From NCBI GenBank assembly GCA_039619475.1, contig CM077115.1, positions 224,412,564 through 224,476,563 of the forward strand: 64,000 nt of DNA. The letters run 5' to 3'. This document shows, piece by piece, positions 58,695 through 64,000 of the stretch (its first letter is position 1; each line of letters opens with the position of its first letter). The position numbers were made by a program, and so were the translations under genes. This DNA comes from Icerya purchasi (taxonomy: Eukaryota > Arthropoda > Insecta > Hemiptera > Monophlebidae). The notes under the pieces are model-generated. The model ran no database searches. It was not told the DNA's origin and saw only the letters and a program-made list of their open reading frames with translations.

Positions 58695-59540
58695 AGGGGG
58701 GGGGGATTGAAAAATAATGCTCTCACGACCATAAAATAACAATAAAACAACCTGTAGAATTCCACGAGGTAGCATATACGTCCCCCCTTTACCGGTGAAG
58801 AAAGTTTCACTAAAATACTTCTTCCGGTTTACGTCCGGTAGCCGTTAGACACGGCTATCACCAGTTTGTCGTCAGAAACAACGTGAAGTGATTGAAATTT
58901 GAAATGTTGAAAACGTGAATTGTACCGATGTTTTTCGCTGCTGAAAAATAGTTTATGCTAGTGATACGGGTTGCGATACGAGTACGGTGAATCGGCGGGT
59001 GATTAAAATTTCACGAATGTGAATAAAGCGAATACTGAGAACAAACGTCGACCGAAAAGTGGACGATCTGATTCAAAGCAACCGTCGAGTCACGCGACAG
59101 CATATTGCGAATCAGCTGGAAATGTCTAAAGAACGTGTAAGACGTATCATTCAAGACTTGGCTATCGAAAAATTTTCTCCTGGGGAGGGGGGTCGCGTCG
59201 ATTAACTAATAATAACAAGAGGAAGCACTGCGCAAGCTGAAGTTCATGCCTATAGATTTGGCTTCGTGCCATTTTCATTTTTTCTCCATGTTAAAACAAG
59301 TATTACGCCTCAAACAACGAGGTGAAGGAGGTAGCCAAAATCTTAGATCAGAAAAATAAAACGAAAACTTCTTCGTTGACGGATTGAAAAACGTTGGGAA
59401 ATGTGTATCAGTGTAAATGGCGAATAATAAATACATCATTTTAAAGGTAACTAATTGTACTTTCTTGTTGTTTTTTCGGTCCCATCCCGATATCTTTTCT
59501 TACCCCCCTTGCACGGTCGTGTGTTTCAACCGGCCTCCGT
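58695..59540 (+). pseudogene. Internally deleted mariner relic
   Basis: N-terminal part in changing frames: VENVNCTDVFRC (58905), STVNRRVIKISRM and DDLIQSNRRVTRQHIANQLE, with MSKERVRRIIQD (59064-59160), match the first and second DNA-binding helices of mariner transposases. The catalytic core is deleted; the next recognisable piece is ASCHFHFFSMLKQVL (59267), where the last catalytic Asp is His, then EVKEVAKILDQKNKT and FVDGLKNVGKCVSVNG (59370-59420). End sequences match imperfectly (CAGGGGGGGGGGATTGAAA against the reverse of TTTCAACCGGCCTCCG), next to TA. It is a different family from the mariner at 48903. Confidence 0.75.
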
Positions 59541-61862
59541 AATTAAAGTTTCATTGTTCACTGAACGATTTAGTGATTGAACTAATGTGACTTAATGGCC
59601 GCTAAATCGTTCAGTCATTTAGATTGTCCGTTCAATGATCACACAGTACACATCTATAAATTGTGTCTCGCCATTACAAATGCCTTCTTACTGCGTCAGT
59701 GAAAACGTCTGCTGGACACGCAGGTTACCTATGATATCCGAGTTTGTACTTATTTCCCTCGAGAGTCGGGTCACCGAATAATCTGAACTTCGTCGCATAT
59801 TTCACTTTTACACAAATCCGAATAAAGACAAATAGTTAAGAAGTTAAACAGCCCGCCGCCTATCAGGACATATTTTTTAAATTATCCCGATAGCTTTCGA
59901 TATCCGTGACTTATTCGACCTATTCGCGTGAAAATTTCTACTAATTTAAGTGATATATGTTCTCAGCTGATGAGCGTGATCTAGGCCGTCTGTCGAATGA
60001 TAGTTTTCGTGATTTTCCCGAGCGCGTTAGCTACTGCTTTATGGAGGACCGAGTGCACTTTTCACGACGGTAGTGCTCCTTAAGCGCTTATGCGAAATAA
60101 TTTAAGATGTTCCGCTCAGCCAGCCACTCGATTAGCATAAACTCTTTACACCGTGTCCGGGAGCGTAATTACAAGACCGTTAAAGTCCGACGGGGAAGAT
60201 GTCAGATTACTCGTACACCGTGCTAGTAATTAAACAGAAATCTGCGGCTTCTAAGTACTTTCCTTGCCTGCCGTACTGCTCCAAGGCCGGCTCGTGCCGA
60301 CATAAATTTAAAACATAACGGAGTCTGAGAAAAATAACAAGGCCCGGCAAATAGGCTCTGGAGATGTGCGCGATATTATGACGGCTGCAGACGGTTCCCG
60401 TCCGGTCGTGCAGAAACTACCTTCCAATGGTCGCAGTGTAAAGCCGACGACCAGTTCCGCCATAAATCTGGAATTACGAGTCCCGATGGACTAATACCAT
60501 CTCTGCACCCTGCCGGCCGCATCATCTCGCCCCGACGTTCGCGTTCCGTCCCTCCGTCGGGTCGCGTTTAATCTTTTTCTTTGCTTTCTTTTTTTTTGTT
60601 TTTGTTTTTATTTTTTTTTGATTTTCGTTGTGTTCCTGATAAATATCGCCCCGACCGACGCCTTTACACATGTCTCATAGTAATAATAGTGCCCAGGTAT
60701 GCGGCATACGTGATAGTGCGGTTGCACTCGGTTTACTGATGTAAAATATGACGGGAGCCGGTGTTTTTTTTTGCTTTTTTTTTTCTTTTTCAAGACTCCG
60801 CGGAGGGGAAGTGAGGATAGTTTGCAGGTCCATTTTGAATAATAAGTGACCTTTAGTAGGAAAACGTCGTGAACTACACATTAAATTCGTTGGAACGGAA
60901 TGAAATTCACGCCTGAATTCTAAAATGGCGCTTCTTAAATGTATACACCTCTAATGGAAAAATTTGCATTTAGGTCCCGTCGGAGAGGTGTTTATTAAAT
61001 TTTCGCTATTTTCTTCTTTTTAATTTTATCGAAGAAACCCCGGTTTACACTTAGTTCCTGACTTTTTAATTAACCGTTTCTTCTTTCAACGTCAGTCTTT
61101 TTTCCCGCTAAACTCGACGTCCCGGCGCGAAAATCTCGATTGTGTATGCGAATTATCTCCGCGCCATCGGAAAAATAATCGTTCTCCTTCTATCGGAGTT
61201 TACACAATATTATATTGTATATCAACGCGGCCGGTACAAATCAGAGAAGTATTGCATATTCGATAATGTAACATACGAATTAATGAATATGAAAAAAAAA
61301 GAAGTTTACGGATTATAAAATGTTGTACATTATTCTCCGTCAATATAGTATGTAAACAAAATACCCGTAATCTGATCTCCGCATGACAGTTTACATAATT
61401 TATAAAATATATTATCTAGGAAAAAGGCCAACGCCTCTTGAAATAAGACAATAAATATAAAAAAATTGTTTAAAAATTTATATATCTTCGATATTTACTC
61501 TAAAATTGTAAATATACATATTAAATAATTATAGTTTTCCCTGCCACTGCCCGTATTCAGATGATTTCTGAGTGTCCATACTCGGCACAAGCTAAATTTA
61601 AATGTTTCAATTTTGGCACGGTTCTCTTTGAAATCTATGTAATAATGTCTCGGCGTGTTCTGAAACTATTTCTGACCTTCGACAGTTTTACACCATCATT
61701 ACTTTCGGACATGCGTACAAGTTCATTAGAGTCGATGATATCATATTTTCCGCCGATCAGTCTACCGTTTTCTGGTAGTTCCATTGCATCGCTTTACTTG
61801 TATTAACCCTCAAGTTACACTAGTATTGAACCTGCCTGCCGTTCTATTTCGACAGTTCTTTT
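59541..61862. other. No gene recognised; part is more GC-rich
   Basis: Unique DNA. The stretch 59990-60560 is less AT-rich and free of transposon traces; 60590-60620 and 60763-60790 are T-rich. Frames at 60608-60881 (-) are low complexity. The interval is possibly non-coding regulatory DNA, but without positive evidence. Confidence 0.4.
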
Positions 61863-62112
61863 GGAGATCCAACTCGCTCCCAAGTTTACACCTAATCCGA
61901 AATTGAATATTGGCTATATTAGAGAAATCTGGGAAAGTAAAGGCGGCGGAGAAAAACGAACTGGCCCCAGTGTTCTCTTCGGATCCCCATTAGGGACCCT
62001 TAAGTACACTATGAAAAGCTTAACTTCACAGTCCATGATACCCCTTATCAAGGATATGTGTATGGGTCACACTTCCTTTACTTACTTTACTTTTACTTTA
62101 CTTTTTCCAGTT
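61863..62112 (+). mobile_element. tRNA-derived SINE, copy 2 (head missing)
   Basis: GATCCAACTCGCTCCCAAGT (61866) onwards aligns with copy 3 from 62831: AGAAATCTGGGAAAGTAAAG, AACTGGCCC, CTTAACTTCACAGTCC, then a small hairpin (CCTTATCAAGG) and a tail of TTTAC repeats (62077-62103). The tRNA-like head is absent, so it was truncated or is diverged. Confidence 0.82.
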
Positions 62113-62765
62113 CGCTACTATTATTGCCATTAGAAAATGGTTCAATTCCCTGCACCGATGATACGGATTCGGTACTTGTAGCTTTCGTTTCGCAACTATC
62201 TAAAAATGACACCGAACTGGAAAATAAAATTCCGTGTCATTCGAGTAAACTGAAAATCGAGCGAATTTCTTCGACGGCAAAAGAGATTTATTACAATCGC
62301 CGCTTTGGTTCAGTGGTGGATCGTCATTGACCGTATCTCCATGTTTAATCTTTCGCCTTGAATATTTACGTGCTTTTTCGGCTGGAATCCTCGTTGATGT
62401 CTGAATATCGATTTGTTTTCATTTTTGTTGTTTGCTTTAATCGCGATGTTAAAATAATATTATCATTTGAGCTGCTTTCGTTTTGTTCGCGTCAGTAATA
62501 AATTGGCAAATTTGTTGAGTGCTGAGCACGAGAGGTAGGCGAGTGGCTAGAGCCATTCGTTCTGTTTGTGTATTAATGTTTTTTCTCTTTTCGTTTTTAT
62601 TCTGCAGCCAACGAGACGCGAAGGTGGTAAGAATTGAAATTTGCAACAACATACACACTGGATTACTATTTCGCGACACATTCGTTACATTTTTTGACGT
62701 GAAACCTCTTGAAAATTACTCGTGAAACGAAGTCGCGCAATGCAACGACTATTATTTTTCACCGC
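62113..62765. other. No gene recognised
   Basis: Unique DNA between SINE copies. GGTTCAGTGGTGGATCGTC at 62308 recalls a tRNA D-arm but no cloverleaf follows. Confidence 0.5.
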
Positions 62766-63027
62766 AAGTGGTTAAGGTGCTTGGCTACCAAATCAGAGGT
62801 GTCATAGGTTATCGAGACTTGTCTCGTCCCGGATCCAAGTCGCTCCCAAGTTTACCCAGCCTGAAATAATTGGGTACCAGAGAAATCTGGGAAGGTAAAG
62901 GTGGATCCCAAGTAGAAGGGAACTGGCCCTCCTACTCTCATTAGTGCCGTTGGGCTTTGTACATTGTGAACCTTAACTTCACAATCCCAACGCCCTGTCA
63001 AGGGTATAGGACCTACTTTACTTTATA
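62766..63027 (+). mobile_element. tRNA-derived SINE, copy 3
   Basis: Begins within the A box (AGTGGTTAAGGTGCTTGGC), carries GGTTATCGAGACTTGTCTCG identical to copy 1, the body CAGCCTGAAATAATTGGGTA, a 3' part shared with copy 2, the hairpin CCCTGTCAAGGG (62994-63004), and ends ACCTACTTTACTTTATAT. Together with copies 1 and 2 it defines a family of about 270-300 bp with a (TTTAC)n-like tail. Confidence 0.88.
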
Positions 63028-63128
63028 TTATATATGTTTATAAATATTTATTTATATTCATATTTATTTATATATGTTTATATATATATATATATATATA
63101 CTTTTTTTTTTTTTTTTTTTTTTTTTTT
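63028..63128. repeat. TA/TTTA microsatellite and T-run
   Basis: TATATA and TATTTATA repeats followed by a T-run at 63103-63128. The T-run might be a reversed poly-A, but no element could be read to its right. Confidence 0.85.
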
Positions 63129-63469
63129 CTGGGCGTCGAAGAATACTTAAACCGATATAGGCGTTTTACGTTAAACCAACGGTCCTGTGCTCCAAAACAG
63201 CCACACCCAATTTTTTTACTTTATTTTCTCCGTACACTTAATACATTTGCAGAAATTTCCCCGCAGTCTAAATAGTTCTGAAACTACTTCCCGCTATTCC
63301 GGTTTGTTCCCTCTAATTTATTCGAAAGGACTTTATGCTCAGCGGCGTTTTAAAAATTCTGGTGAAACCCGTACTCTATTTACTGCCTTAAAACTTTCTT
63401 CTCTACCAGCTGGCCGAATACATTGCAATTTATTTACAATTAACAACCGTTTCCGTTTCAACATACTTC

Positions 63470-64000
63470 AATCATAGCCCGATGCCGTTTAACGCTTTAC
63501 TGCCTCGTTTTGGCACATCAGTATTTCTGATGCACTTTGCTGAGGAGTGGAGCAAACTATGGTCAGAACAAACAACTTGGCTCAGGTCCATAAAGTCGGA
63601 CACCGACCCATGGTGGCCACCGTTCCCCGTCACACGTAGGGATTTCTCGATCCTATCGAGACTGCGTCTGGGGCACACTGCACTATCACACAATCACGTC
63701 TTTGAAGGAGCTCCCCCTCCGGTCACTTGCCCTCTGTGCGGGTTCATGGCCTCACCAACTGTAAAGCATCTGCTGAAATGATGCCGGCATACTTCCCGTA
63801 CTTCTAGTCATACCTCACCCCACCGTTTGCTGTCGAACTACCCGGATTGTGTTCGGGCAGTGTTGAATTTTGCAGCATCGAACAGACTGCACCGCCTTCT
63901 GTAATTTCAAGTGAGTCTAGGTGCCGTAATAGTCCAGGTAGTTACACACGGCGCCTAGATTTATATTTGTAAATTTAGTATTAAAAAAAAAAAAAAAAAA
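63470..64000 (+). pseudogene. 3' end of a J-like RNase H-type retrotransposon
   Basis: SPMPFNALLPRF (63475), FAEEWSKLWSEQTTWLRSIK, DPWWPPFPVTRRDFSILS, RLRLGHTALSHNHVF and the Cys/His segment CPLCGFMASPTVKHLL align with the end of element J (PWWSPEWPPEGISRHDFKSL, RLRIGHVTMSHGHI, CYFCGQAGIPTVPHILFTC). A shift near 63776 is followed by NYPDCVRAVLNFAASNRLHR and a stop, a short 3' UTR and poly-A at 63983-64000, where the window ends. It is a 5'-truncated copy of a related family on the opposite strand to J. Confidence 0.85.

Noticed and set aside
59990..60560. GC-richer stretch as a host exon
   Set aside because: No open frame with protein-like content and no convincing splice-site arrangement; cannot be supported from sequence alone.
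62300..62335. Possible tRNA D-arm GGTTCAGTGGTGG
   Set aside because: No anticodon stem or T-arm at the proper spacing.
63103..63128. T-run as the 3' end of a minus-strand element
   Set aside because: Sequence to the right shows no RT or RNase H motif on the minus strand.

Overview
The window looks like gene-poor nuclear DNA of an arthropod, most likely an insect. This rests on the transposon repertoire (I-group, Jockey-like and RTE-like non-LTR retrotransposons, mariner and hAT DNA transposons, a tRNA-derived SINE), the AT-rich intergenic DNA, the abundant poly-T/poly-A tracts and the microsatellites. I found no host protein gene, rRNA, canonical tRNA gene, CRISPR array or bacterial-type operon. 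Every coding region I can identify belongs to a mobile element, and all but possibly one (the Jockey-like ORF) are visibly broken. The species cannot be named from the sequence.

Layout. 1-5080: unique DNA with a TA/CA microsatellite and a perfect 32-bp inverted repeat (4033-4146) whose loop carries hammerhead-like motifs. 5085-5720: decayed Jockey-like RT. 6344-9794: RTE-like element A with a perfect 12-bp target-site duplication. 12.1-18.4 kb: I-group element C (gag-like ORF1 with a poly-Asn tract, then endonuclease-RT-RNase H). 19.8-19.9 kb: 16-bp minisatellite. 23.2-23.96 kb (-): 5'-truncated I-group copy E. 27.88-28.24 kb (-): RTE-like 3' end. 28.7-28.9 kb: old ~128-bp-period duplication. 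30.2 and 30.6-31.5 kb: I-group tail relic and RT remnant. 32.36-38.04 kb (-): I-group element D, sister to C. 39.7-39.96 kb: 3' end of another non-LTR element. 42.1-43.7 kb: decayed hAT transposase of the ZMYM1/DUF4371 type.

44.6-53.4 kb is a nest. An RNase H-bearing element J (-) abuts element H (-), and H was later split by a mariner with perfect 30-bp terminal inverted repeats and by a 5'-truncated Jockey-like element, both in the opposite orientation. 53.5-59.5 kb is a second nest: I-group copy F carries a SINE near its left edge and is split by the nearly open RTE-like element B (7-bp duplication), then an internally deleted mariner follows. 61.9-63.03 kb has two more SINE copies, and the window ends in the 3' end of a J-like element with its poly-A.

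The genes do not form a pathway. The window records successive insertions, and relative ages can be read from the nesting: H before mariner and Jockey; F before B. The points most worth a second look are the inverted-repeat/hammerhead-like structure, the covarying 3' hairpin shared by H and a solo relic, the SINE family, the duplicated inter-ORF segment of D, and the nearly open RTE-like element B.
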